Shown: positions 32,414 to 43,981 of the stretch, one piece after another
Numbering within the stretch: the first letter of the stretch is position 1
Layout: every line of letters begins with the position of its first letter
Assembly: GCA_954871525.1 (NCBI GenBank)
Contig: OX940860.1
Span: 27,994,001 to 28,058,000, forward strand
Length of the DNA: 64,000 bases
Origin: Parietaria judaica
Taxonomy: Eukaryota > Streptophyta > Magnoliopsida > Rosales > Urticaceae
Direction of reading: 5' to 3'
The notes under the pieces: model-generated
What the model was told of the DNA's origin: nothing
The model's database searches: none
The model's input: the letters and a program-made list of their open reading frames with translations, nothing else
Translations under genes and position numbers: made by a program

Positions 32414-34079
32414 TACTGTAGACGCCATTCATAACTATTAAACCGGGTAGAAGTCCAATGTGTGCCCATTATGCAAAATTCTAAATATATAACCCATTAA
32501 TGTACATATACACATAAAATCCATACACTAATTGTATATGTATATATGTACATAAGTATCTATCTATTTATCTATGCATTTAAATATTATATTCCCATTT
32601 CCCACAATGACACGTCAAATATATTTTTGGACATGAACATGTTGAAAATTATATATACATATTCATATATATTAATTTTCCTTGAATTAGAAATCATTTA
32701 AGTTATAAATATACACACTACACGTCAAAATCTTTTTATAGACATTAAATGTTTAAAATGTTGTCATACTTAGAGACATGACTACACGTCAAAATATCTA
32801 TGCATTTGTGGAATAAATATTATATTAGAATATTAACATATATTGATAAAAATTATTAATGGCCCTTGATTTTGTATCATATATACATGAGGATTTTGAA
32901 TCTCACTCTTATCCCTCTTAGAAATAGATTTAAATTATTAATATTATTTGCAAATCAAATATTTTATAGACATTAATATATTATATATATCCGAAAAATT
33001 ATTAATTGCCATTGAATGAGAAAATGTACCTTATTGCCACCATCAATAAGGCATGGAGTGCATAACATAAAGAACAATTCTTTGTAAGAAGAACAAACCA
33101 AAGGAGACGACAATCTAGACAAGATGTCCGGGTAATCGGAGGGCAGAAACTTGCGCCACACCGCATCGGAGTCGGCCTGAGCTCGGATGGACGACGAAAC
33201 GAGTGACGACCGGCAAGCATCAGTTGGGGAAGTGAGGGATAGAATGTGAGCAAAGCAGTCTTCGGGTAAGAGATCTAAGTTCATATTGCCACTTAGATTA
33301 TTTTTATCTCTATTTTTATGATGTTTTGTACATATTTGTGAGAGAAACTTATACATAAATATGTATATATATAGGGCTTGTGGTTACCGAGTGGCTCATG
33401 GATTTCGTTAGAATGTCAACATTTTATGTGGCTTGGACTGGTCCATGATGACAACATGAAGCGAACACATGAGCACATTTGAACTAAGGATGGTTTGATA
33501 AGTGAAGCCGAATATAATTTCTGGTCAAAATAGTGCCAACGAAGCCAATATATTTCAAGGCAACGAGTCTTTGTGTATATATATGTATATATATATATAT
33601 ATATATGTATTTACTACAAAAACATTCAAGATGTAATTTAAAAATTAAAGACTAAATATGGCTAATATATTTGAACTCATTATATTTTTATTAATTTGTT
33701 CCTACAACTTGGATTTATTTTTATGAACTAATTTGTCTCATGGCTGATCTTCTTAATCTTATTAATAGCATATTTTTTTGAATTAATTACTCTTTATAAA
33801 AAAAAATCTATTTTTATTTGTCATCAAAATTCAAGGCTATTTTTTTTACTTTATATAGCTATTTTTTTTTTTATATTTTTCAACTTTAGTCTACCCTTCG
33901 TTATACATCAAGCTTTAAATTTCGTCGTCTCTTTCATAATTTTAAAATAATGATTTTGCCCTTAAAAGTTAACAACAGTTTAATATATTTTAATGACGAG
34001 AGACAATTTTAATCTAGAATGATAAATTCAGAAAACAAATTGATACAATAAAATATAGAGGACAAAGTCATAAAATTTA

Positions 34080-35339
34080 GAGAAATTGCTCCAAATAGCC
34101 AAATTGAAACATAAGATTAGCAAAATAGCCAAACTTTGGTTAATTTTGTAAACTAGCCAATTAACATGAGGTGGCATTTTAATAACATTTTTTATCCCTG
34201 TAATACCCTTTAATTAATCATTTTAATTATAATTTTCGTAATTAATTAAAAAGAAATTAAATCTTCAACACAAATCAAGCTGTAACTAATTGTGCACAAA
34301 TTTTGGAATTTAATTACAAATTTTGAATTACTATCGATCTTCTCTCTCTCGTGCAGCAATGGAGAACGAAAACAGCAGCAAGAACAACAGGCTCGGAGCA
34401 AGCAAAGGGCGGCGAAAGATCGAGATGAAGAAGATTCACAGGCACGCCCAAACCGGCAACAGAATCGCTGCCACCCAGCTCCGGCGCGAGCGCCGACGAC
34501 CCCGGGGCGACCTCCCGGTGCGTTTCTCCGCCACCGTAAACCGCCTTGTCGCTGTCCGCAATTTCGCGCACCACCGAGGAAGCCCGATCAACATCATCAG
34601 TTTCTGAAGCTTCAGATCTGGAGGTAGGACGCAGCGCACCACCGTTGGGCACCCCGGCAAACTCTGGCGCCGTCGATGGGCTCGCTGCACCCCTCACCGT
34701 TGTCTGCCCTCTGTCTGAGCTTGTGAACTCACGAGTCCCGCTGCCCCCGTCGCGCATGAAGGAGCTCCTCCATCGGAGCACTCTCCCGGAAACACCGAGG
34801 CCACGGCAATCGACGGCGAAGCTTCGGCGGTCTTACGGGAGAGAGATATTATTTTTTGTATTTAAAATAGTTATTGTATTTAAATTTTAATATGAATAAT
34901 ATTTTTTATTGTTAATTTATGTTGATTCGTTGTTGATTTACGTTAATTCGTTGTTGATTTATGTTAATTTAACGTTAATTCGTTGTTGATTTACGTTGAT
35001 TCGTTGTTGATTTACGTTAATATGAAGAAAAAAAATCGTTGATCTTTTTTGAAAAAAATAAATCCAAAAATTATATCAATATTTTGAAATTAAAATTTGA
35101 ATTATGCACACAAAAAAAGGGGTTTGGTTTTGGTTGTTACCATATTAATAGCTATTTCAATTAATAGCAATATTTTCAATTAATTAAAATAATCAATTTT
35201 TTTAATTTTATTAAAACATGAGGGCAACAATGTAATTGAAGTTTTGTTTAAGTGGTTAATTGGCTAGTTTACAAAATTAACCAAAGTTTGGCTATTTTGC
35301 TAAACACATATTTAAGTTTGGCTATTACCTAAAGAGCCC
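34080..35339. mobile_element. Mutator-like element with captured gene fragments (Pack-MULE-like)
   Basis: TIRs of roughly 90-100 bp (left 'gagaaattgctccaaatagc', right its diverged inverse) share a long exact inner stretch around 'ttagcaaaatagccaaactt'. A perfect 9-bp target duplication taaaattta flanks it (34071-34079 and 35340-35348). The inside at 34350-34850 is strikingly GC-rich and open on both strands, unlike all surrounding DNA, as expected for captured exons. There is no transposase. It lies between PP2-B copies A and B. Confidence 0.8.
34359..34607 (+). pseudogene. Captured fragment resembling the start of a type I (M-alpha) MADS-box gene
   Basis: From the ATG at 34359, after an acceptor-like 'gtgcag', the frame reads a short polar leader and then KGRRKIEMKKI, the hallmark first residues of AGL62-type MADS domains. 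It then departs from the family (no TFSKRR or LFKKASEL), so the MADS domain is truncated and fused to foreign GC-rich sequence. The following 34440-34850 part, open on the minus strand for 155 codons, is not recognised. Confidence 0.5.
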
Positions 35340-35666
35340 TAAAATTTATATGGCAAATTGATATTAAAGGAGATAATTTGAAGTAGAATAATAAAATCAG
35401 GAGTATAAGTTTAATATCATATAACCATTACGAAATGATTTTTCTTCAATGTTGTTAATATTAAGATTATTAACATTTCTCATTTGTCCATATTTTTTAT
35501 TTTTTATATTTAACTTTTTGAGTGAGACTAGCACAAGAATTTCTTCTTTTTTTCTTGTGTTATCTACACATCAACCTTTAAAGAACAAAACGACATGAAG
35601 AATCACATAAGCAAGAATAGAAATATAGACTTTTCACTTTGTACCAAAAATAAAAAATGTGACGAA

Positions 35667-37409
35667 TTAGTCCTTCGCTGTTTCTTTAGGCCTCACTCCA
35701 ATGCTTTCAATAACAAGCCCTGCCTTCAAGTGACATCCCTTGATCTCCGTGAAACTCGCTGTCACTTCTTCGTCGTCTTCGCCAGAGAAGAAGTCTCCGA
35801 GCTTGACTTCCGTCCACGCACCAAACTGCGTGTCCGCCTTCAGTCTCAATAACTTGTTGGAGCTTTCGTGGCTCTTCTCGCCCACACATACTGTCCCGCG
35901 CGATACTATTCGATCGCCCATACGCACGGAGACCTCGAACGGCGTCGTCGCGAGCCCGTAAGCACGGCGCGAGATATTCATGATCAGATAGGCAGTGTAG
36001 GTGGTGTTCTTGGAGAGTTCTCGAGTTCTGATCTTTCCATAGATTTCTAACCGTGTTATTGTTCTTAGCTCCACCACTTCGGCGAATCTGCCAATATTAA
36101 GACTAATTAAGTAATTTATTACGTTAATCGAACCATTCTTTTACGGGTTTATACAGGGCCGGCCCTGAGTTTGTCGGGGCCCTAGGCGAAGATCAATTTT
36201 GGGGCCCCTTTCGTAATTATAAAATTAAATTTCAATGCTAAGTATATAACATTTTTTTTCTTCATTTGGGGCCCCTCACTATCACTAGGTGAAAATCGGT
36301 GAAAATCTATTGTAGGCCCAGGCCTACTATGTATACCTTCAGGGCCGGCCCTGGGTTTATAGTGTGATATGTATTAAATATTTTGATTTTTCTGGTAATA
36401 TAAATTTAAGGATGTTCTCAATATCTACTATTTTACTTTTTTCTATCACTTCTTCTTGAAATCTTGTAAGAGAATATATATAGAGGAAGAAGAAAAAAAA
36501 GTTACAAGCGATACGTGGTCGATATATCAAAAATTTGTTAAATCAATTAAAAAAGTGATAGGAATTTTGAAAAGAAACAAAATAGTGACATTTAAATCAT
36601 CAACCTTGAAAAAATATAAAAATAAAAAAAGTTTATGTCATCATAAAAATGATAATATCGGTAGTTACATTCAGTAATATAAATAATTTCTATGCCATTT
36701 TATGACTTGTATTTTTTATTTTTAGTTCAAATATACTTTTATAGTTTCAGCTTAAAATATATATCTTAATGTGTAGTCTGTGATATTTTTGCAAAAAAAA
36801 AAAAAAAAAAAACACCCAACGTCATTGTAATGTGTAGCCTGAATTTATTTTGCACGATCTAAATTCATTTTTAGCTAAGACAAACATTCTATTTAGAAAT
36901 TCACTTATATACCTCCAATAGATTAGGGTGAAATCAAGGTGAAATTAGAGGTTATAAAAAATCTCATTATTACAAATTAATCAGCTAAAAATATATATGG
37001 TAATTAAAAAAATGCAAACCTTGATTGCGGTATACATTTCCAGGTCCAATACATAGTCTCATTACTCCAAGTTATGAGTAGCTCTCTTGCAGACAGAAGA
37101 TATGACTTCTTTCCAGATGATCTCTCTATTTTGAAGATCTAATTTATTAAAAAAGAAAGAAATATAATCAATTTTATAGTTTTATAAAATCATTATTGTT
37201 TTTTTTCTCACATTTATGAATTATAACACCTATCGGCTAAATATACTTGAGTTATTAGTTTCATTATAATAAAAAGTCAAATACTAATTACCATAAAACC
37301 TCCTGAATTAATACTTGATAAACTAATAATCTCGATTTTAAAAAAAAATTATAAAAGAGTATAACTTATTATATGTATAAAAAAAATACTCATGTGAAGT
37401 TTCACGTGG

Positions 37410-37444
<35 letters not shown>

Positions 37445-38212
37445 TTGATCATGTTTTTATCTTTTTTGACCATAATATTTTAGCTACGTAAACTTCAAAG
37501 AGTTGAAAACGAACACTCATTTCTCACACAGTAGCCAAAATATGTTCTAACAATGCAAAAAATCAAGGCACTATACGTCAATCTTGTTGCCACGGGATCA
37601 AAACGGGCAACGACGTGGTCAGATATTTAACAAAAATATTAGTTACTTATGTCAAACTTTTTATATTATTGAAAAAAATTGCCATCAATAAAGAAAATTG
37701 CAAATATAAATCGTATTTTTTTTTCTCTAACATGGCAATATTTTGGTTGTAAATATCCTCGTACTTAATTACAAGTTGAATTATTTTAATTCTATTAAGG
37801 GTCAAATCCCCATATAACTGGTAACCAACTAAGTGATTAATTACTTAAGAGTCAGAATCTATGACATCTACCAATTATGTAATTAATTACTCACCAACAT
37901 TATATATGCTAACACTCAAATTATCAGAGAAAACAGTGATCAGGTAATTACCTTTCTGCCCCCATCGATGAGAACCGGGTTGCAGAGACGGAAGAAAAGC
38001 TCTTTCTTCGTTTTGACCTCCAATGGGCAGTTTTCCCCGTTGACTTTGACCAATCTGGTGATCAGCTCCCGGTGATCGGACGGTAGAAATCGCTCCCAGA
38101 CAAGATCGGATGACGCTGCTGAGCCAAACACCGACGACACCACAGAAGACCGACATGCATCGAGTGGTGAAGTCAGTGACATGATCATCGAGACACAATC
38201 TTCAGGCAACAT
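35667..38212 (-). CDS. F-box protein PP2-B-like (copy B)
   Basis: Three exons on the minus strand: 38212-37952 (261 bp), 37138-37020 (119 bp) and 36087-35667 (421 bp). GT..AG borders and phases fit, giving 266 aa. Exon 1 is the F-box ([21 protein letters not shown], then [14 protein letters not shown]), which should bind SKP1/ASK in an SCF ubiquitin ligase. Exon 2 carries [20 protein letters not shown] and MYWTW. Exon 3 is the PP2 lectin-like part ([18 protein letters not shown], then [24 protein letters not shown]). These are the family landmarks; the sugar or protein target is unknown. It is a tandem paralog of copy C. Intron 2 carries an hAT MITE; intron 1 carries a (TA)n tract. Confidence 0.92.
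36154..36353. mobile_element. hAT-type MITE (200 bp) in intron 2 of PP2-B copy B
   Basis: Palindromic TIRs 'cagggccggccctg' at both ends and a perfect 8-bp duplication ggtttata (36146-36153 and 36354-36361). The 'gggccggccct' end is a common plant non-autonomous hAT signature. Confidence 0.88.
37413..37442. repeat. (TA)n microsatellite in intron 1 of copy B
   Basis: About 15 TA units. Confidence 0.85.
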
Positions 38213-41200
38213 TTCTTTATATATATATATAATTATATATATAAGGAATAAAATGAATCAGCGAACTGGGTTGTGTTCTGGGCAATCGTGGATATATGTT
38301 TTTGGTTCTTGAGAAATTGTGCATGTATATATATAGATAGTTATGTACGAAGTTTATATATACAGTTCGTGAAATCATATAACACGGTTTGACTTTTACT
38401 TTGATTTGCATGTGGACTCCACCGAACATAACATGTTCGTTGTTTGGTAGTACAAGTTGAGGTTGGTTTATTTCTACTACCCTTTGAAGGAGTGTATGGA
38501 ATCTGTAATTTTTTATTTTTAAATGCGGGTAAATAAACATTACAGTACTTTTCATTCCTTAAGTTGAAAAAAGGTATAGACATGTGACATGTCAACTCTT
38601 TGAAGGAGTCTCTGGAATCTGTATTTCTAGTCTTTGTTTTTCAAAGACGGTCAAATCTAGACAAAAGGTAATCGAATTGCTCGAATCCAAATTTCCGAAT
38701 ACTCGTTACAAAAATTAAAAGAGCAATTAATTTGGAGCATCAGCGGATTAGAAAATTAGAACCGGAAAGCATTTCTAAACTAGAATCTAGCTGCCTGCAT
38801 TCGGATTTTAGAGTCCTATATATGTGCACACTTATCTATTGATAAAGATTTTTATTTATTTATTTATTTTATATACGACTATACAAGTTGTTATTTACGT
38901 ATTTGTTTTTTTGTTTACAAATGAAGATAATTTTGGAAGTAGGGATTAGCATTATAATTTCCCTCAAGAATAATTTTGATATTTGTAAACTTCATATATC
39001 TTTATCATAATATAGATTTCATTCGTTAAATTTTATTTCACACGACGCAATTGAAAACTACGCCACCAAAAAGAATAAAAAACTTTTATTTGACAGGACG
39101 CAATTGAAACTATAGTATAGTATATATATACAACTTAGCAACTTTGAGTAAATAATATTCTTATATGATTTTGATTTTACTAGTATTATTATATTCTTAT
39201 GTGATAAATTGATAACCTCTATGATTATATTCTCTAATATCATCAATTATATTAATTATATAATTTCTACGATAAAATTCTCTAGTCCCAATAACATTAA
39301 TATTTTATATAATTTCTACCGTTTATATACTTTAGACTAGCAGTTTTGTTTTATAATCACATAAACAAAATACAAAAGTATTAGCATTATATATTTATAG
39401 AAGCATCTTTTTCATGTTTATTTGCCTTGAAAACTTTTTCATGTACATAACCAATGAAAAGTGTCCCGTTTAACACACCGCATCTTCTTTCCAGATGTGA
39501 GGCATGACTTTATATTTATTAATTTAGATGATAATGCGATTATGATGTACATGAATATTGCATAAATGGTGTACTTTTTTTTTCTTTCTGAAAGAGCATA
39601 AATGGTGTACTTTCACGTGTCAAAAATATTTTCACCCTTAAAGGAAAATGGTGAGAAAAAACGGATAATAAAGCGATTGAGAATACTTAGATAAGTTTAT
39701 TAGTCGTTGGCCAATGGCCAGCAAAAACATTCCGCGTCCTAGTACCATGAAAACCGCAAATTTGCAGCCACCACGACCGACAATAAAATGATTGATTCAT
39801 TGTAGGGTTGTAAATAAATATCTATACATATATATACCCTATTTTTCAGTTTGGAATAGGAAAATATCAATTTTTAAGGAACCAATTATTTTATAAACCC
39901 GAATTCAGTATTGAGAACTGATTCTGACTTTCGGTTCTTGAAACTTTTGAAAACATGTTTTTCGAAGCGTTTGTTAGAGTATTTATAAGATTCATATTTG
40001 TTTACTTATATCTTTAGGTTTTAAACGTTTTAGCTTCCTGTTTCATTAATCGAACTAAATGTCGATCTTAATAATTTAGGTTTTGTATTTCAAAGTAGTA
40101 TTTTTGAATTTCTAAAGTACAATTGCATTTTTTTTTACGGATTCTGATTTAGTTTTAAACACTGATCCAATTATTAAACATGATCCGATATAAAAAATAA
40201 AAAATTGAGCATTGGATTTTTTAGTATACGGATTCCGTGCACCGAAGCTGATTTTCATAATCAAAGATTCAAAGTTACCCAAATTCTGGATCATCAAAAA
40301 AAAAAAAAAGTCTTGACCCGGCAATAGCATAACCCATAGTTGAAATGAAAAGAGAAGTCAACTTTATCGATTACGGTAGACTCTTCTTGAGTCATCTTTT
40401 CAGTATTTAACGGACTCCACTCGATCAATTCATACTTTATTTGAAAAAATAGTCTAAAGTATTATACTCTTGATCCTTTGAATGTTATAAAATATTACAC
40501 GTTTATTGTCATAATAGCTAAATGTTTATTTGAATATGTTTTCTGTTATGTTCTGTGATATTATATATAGGGGCTAGAGCAACGCGGTGTTTAGGGTAGG
40601 TTTTTTTTTTTTTTTAACATATACACTAGTTTTCTTAAGTGCTTGTTTATTTATTTTTATCCTACTAATAATTTTTTTAGAATTAATAGCCGGTGTTGGT
40701 ATTCAATATTTTAATTATAATCGTGGTAAAAGTAATCAAATTTTGATCAACTGAGGGAGTACGGGTTAAAGTGAAAAAGTAGCGATAAAAGTATTCAAAA
40801 TAAACAAATGTTAGACGACGTATTTTATCATTTAATTTTAATAGATATACTAATATATATAGGAACCAATTATAATAGATAATTTTGAAATTGACGATAG
40901 AATTATTTATAATGTAATGCTCTACATTTGAAGTTTTCAAAATTTTATTATATCTATATGTTATTAAAAACAGTATTTGTACTATTATTATTTTTATAAA
41001 CCATTATCAATTAACTTTAAAAGAAAATAAAAGTTTTTAAAATTTTGAGAAATTATCTGAAATTTGATTTTTATATTTGTATGGTTTAAATTTATATCAT
41101 AATAATCCATAATTATTTAATTAAAACTTAATTTTAGAATAAATGCTTTCAAATATAGATTAACATCTCGAAAAACAAACAAACGTAATTAAATTCATTG

Positions 41201-41278
41201 AGATCTATCATCTTATTATTTAGATTTCCATTGAGATTCAAATTTCTTAATCTTAATGTAAACAAACACACCCTACGA
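38213..41278. other. AT-rich intergenic upstream of copy B, no gene seen
   Basis: Bases 38400-38470 resemble 50118-50180 upstream of copy C ('caccgaacataac', 'gttgtttggt', 'caagttgaggt'), a remnant of the segment duplicated with the gene. 'gcataaatggtgtacttt' occurs twice near 39565-39612. Nothing else is supported. Confidence 0.45.
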
Positions 41279-41764
41279 GTTATTACGACAAAAATACCCA
41301 AGTTGTTTGGAAATGGAGCAGCATGGAGCAAATTTTAAAAGATATGGCAAAAGTACCCAAGTTTATCTTTTTTGGCGGATCGGTAGACTTCATCCACTTT
41401 TCCGTTAGTTTTTTTATTTATTATTTTCGTCAGTGATGACGTCAACAACAAATAAACTTAAACGATCAAACCAACGCACATCACAATAAACACGGATGTA
41501 AACACAATTTCTTGGAATATCAACAACGCAAATTCTTATTTTCCTTCTCACTTTCTCTCCCGAGTTCATCTTCTCCATAACATCACGACGTTCATTGTTG
41601 ACGTCATCATTGACGTAAATAGTAAAAAAAAAACTAACGAAAAAGTAAATGAGGTCTACCAATCTGCCAAAAAAATAAATTTAATACTTTTGCCACAATT
41701 TTTTTAAGTTAACTCTATGTTGTCTGTCTGATTTTTAGATAACTTAAATACTTTTACCGTTAAT
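41279..41764. mobile_element. Long-TIR foldback element (borders approximate)
   Basis: Arms of about 165 bp (41284-41448 and 41595-41760) are inverted copies, including 'tggcaaaagta', 'ggtagac', 'ccgttagttttttt' and 'gatgacgtcaacaa'. TGACGTCA palindromes sit at the inner end of each arm (41437-41444 and 41599-41606). Target duplications were not resolved. Confidence 0.6.
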
Positions 41765-42368
41765 ACCCCTTCAATTAATGACAAACAGATATATGAGAAT
41801 TAGAGGTAGTTTGGGGTTGTTTTTAAGGATGTGCTTTATTCGTCAGAATTTTTAAAACATTTAGTAGAGATTGGAAACTGTTAAAGGTCGTCCGGCAAAT
41901 CTTGCATGACGGTTTTTTTTTTTTTAGTTTTTTTTTTTATCATGCAATACACTGTTATGCAAAAATTTACCCCCTTTATTTTTTTTCCTAATAACACGTA
42001 CACAAATTTTCCAAAATTTTACATTCGTCTTGCAAAAGTATCACAAATACATTTTCGTCGTGACAATGTAGTTTGTATAATGGTTTAAAACGGCTGTGGA
42101 ACGTATAAATTATCCTAAAAAATGAGAGAAACTTTTTCTCAAAACTTTCCGGCGGCGTACAAAATTTCTGTTCAAAATTATAGTCAACCCAAATACATTT
42201 TTATAAGACAAAAAAAAAAAAAGATAAAGATCAATACAACTTATTTGCGTGAACAAAATAAATAATATAATCTCTTTTGTCATTTATATTAATATATATA
42301 GCAATTATTCATTATAATCACTATACCAATCTTGGTGACACAAATTCTATAGGTGAATACGACGGAAT

Positions 42369-42491
42369 CATAGGCGGAACCATGATTTAAAACTATGGGG
42401 GCGTTGGGTTTAAATTTTTAGTGTAAAACGAAAGTGTTTATTGGAGGAGATGAAACCCTACTAACTGGCCTATAACATAGTTCCGCCTATG
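42369..42491. mobile_element. hAT-type MITE (123 bp), relative of the 30970 copy
   Basis: Same TIRs (cataggcggaac / gttccgcctatg) and a shared inner 'gtttaaatttttagtgtaaa'-like stretch. The flanking 8-mers gacggaat and gttggaat agree at 6 of 8 positions. Confidence 0.75.
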
Positions 42492-42918
42492 GTTGGAATT
42501 ATAAGTTATAACATAAAGATATTTTCGAAAACAAATAATAGAAAAGCGTAACTTTAGAATTTGGTAATATTACGGATTAAAAAAAAAAGAGTTTCCTACA
42601 ATTTGAAGGGTCGAAATGAATTTTGTCTATCAAACTTCAAAATCAATTCTTTTATTTTTCAATATTTCTTTTTATTCTTATAAATTTTACAGCCCCAAAA
42701 TTATTCATTTATGACAGTTTATTATATCAAAAAATTATTTATGACAATTTATGATGTCATAGACTGTCATAAGAAAAATAATTTTAGAGCTATAAAACTT
42801 AAAAGAATTAAAAAATATATATAAATAAATGAATAGAAATTAAGTAAAGTATCCCGTTGTGATTGTACTTCTTTCATTGTATTATCTAAAGTAAAACTTT
42901 GAAGAACAAATGACATTA

Positions 42919-43876
42919 TCCTATATAACTAAAACAAACCCCAAAACATTGTAGTTGCTACAGTGTTTATTTCACCAATTAAAAAGGATGTTATGTTTTA
43001 ACCCAACATGTGTCACTTCTTTTTTCCTCACTCTTGAAGAACAAATGACATTATCCTATCATATTTTTGTATAAATATAGTTTTTTTAATTATTATTTTG
43101 TTTTGTGCATGTGAAAGCACTATCATATTTTACAAACAAAGTAGACAATCGAAGATTACAATTAAAGTTTTTACTAACTATGTGTTACTAATATAGGTAA
43201 AAATATCTCATTTTGCATTTTTTGGGATGCACTCGAACGTGCTACAATATTCCATAAAAAAAATTTGGAAAATATCTCGGGTTTTGAAAGGTATGCTTTG
43301 ACTTTTTTCAAGTTAACCTTTTTATTGCTCGTAATTCTAGACATTAAAATTACATATATATTTATTTTGTCCTCTAAAAGTAAAAAGAAAATATTAAAAA
43401 TTTAGATATCCACAAATTTATAAGCCACAGAGTTACAATTCCATTCTAAATTGTTTAGAATCATAATCTTTGATATTTATAAAAGTTGATTACTTACCTG
43501 AATTTAATTTTCAGTTGCAACAGTCAGCCCAACAAACTCTAGCACATTTGAAATATATGCCAAACTCTTCATACATGTATATATATGTATGAGGAATACT
43601 TTTTTTTAGAAATCGATACCGTAGAAATCTTTTATCGCATGTAAATAATGCATTGCTTTAAGAAGAGATAAATTTATTACGCAGACAGTTTGTTTGTTTG
43701 TTTTTTTTTTTTTTCCAGTTACATATATATATCATTCGATTAAGCCTAAAAAATATTGACTAACATCACCAGAAAAATACCAGATTACTTAAAAACTATG
43801 TATAAAACAATAAATTTCTCTTGCTAAGATAAAAATAAAAATTAACCCGCAGCAAAGCGCGGGTTATATACCTCGT
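42919..43876 (+). mobile_element. Candidate non-autonomous Helitron
   Basis: The 5' end A|TCCTATATAACTAAAACAAAC is Helitron-like. The 3' end has a GC hairpin (acccgcagcaaagcgcgggt) 10 bp before CTCGT, one base off the CTRRT rule. It lies just downstream of PP2-B copy C. A 24-bp direct repeat (gaagaacaaatgacattatcctat) spans its 5' end and recurs at 43036. Confidence 0.45.
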
Positions 43877-43981
43877 AAAGGACTAAAGCAAGAATAAGGG
43901 ATATACATACAAATACTTTTCAGTTTACACCATTTTTCTTTTCATCCCATGTGCCCCTCAAAAAATAAAAACTGTGACAAA

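Larger units (their letters stand above)
29541..33284 (-). pseudogene. F-box/PP2-B gene copy A, middle exon missing
   Basis: Exon 1 (33284-33030) encodes an F-box N-terminus (LPEDCFAHILSLTSPTDACR, then WRKFLPSDY) and ends at a GT donor in phase 0, exactly where the two intact paralogs do. Exon 3 (30033-29541) encodes the lectin-like PP2 part ([17 protein letters not shown], then VKGQHLKGGLIVEGVELRPK). In the 3 kb between them I cannot find the 119-bp exon 2 ([17 protein letters not shown]) carried by copies B and C. Splicing exon 1 directly to exon 3 shifts the frame. So this is either a broken gene, or two halves of different copies. Both remaining exons are open, so the loss may be recent. 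PP2-B proteins are SCF subunits with a carbohydrate-binding-like domain. Confidence 0.7.
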
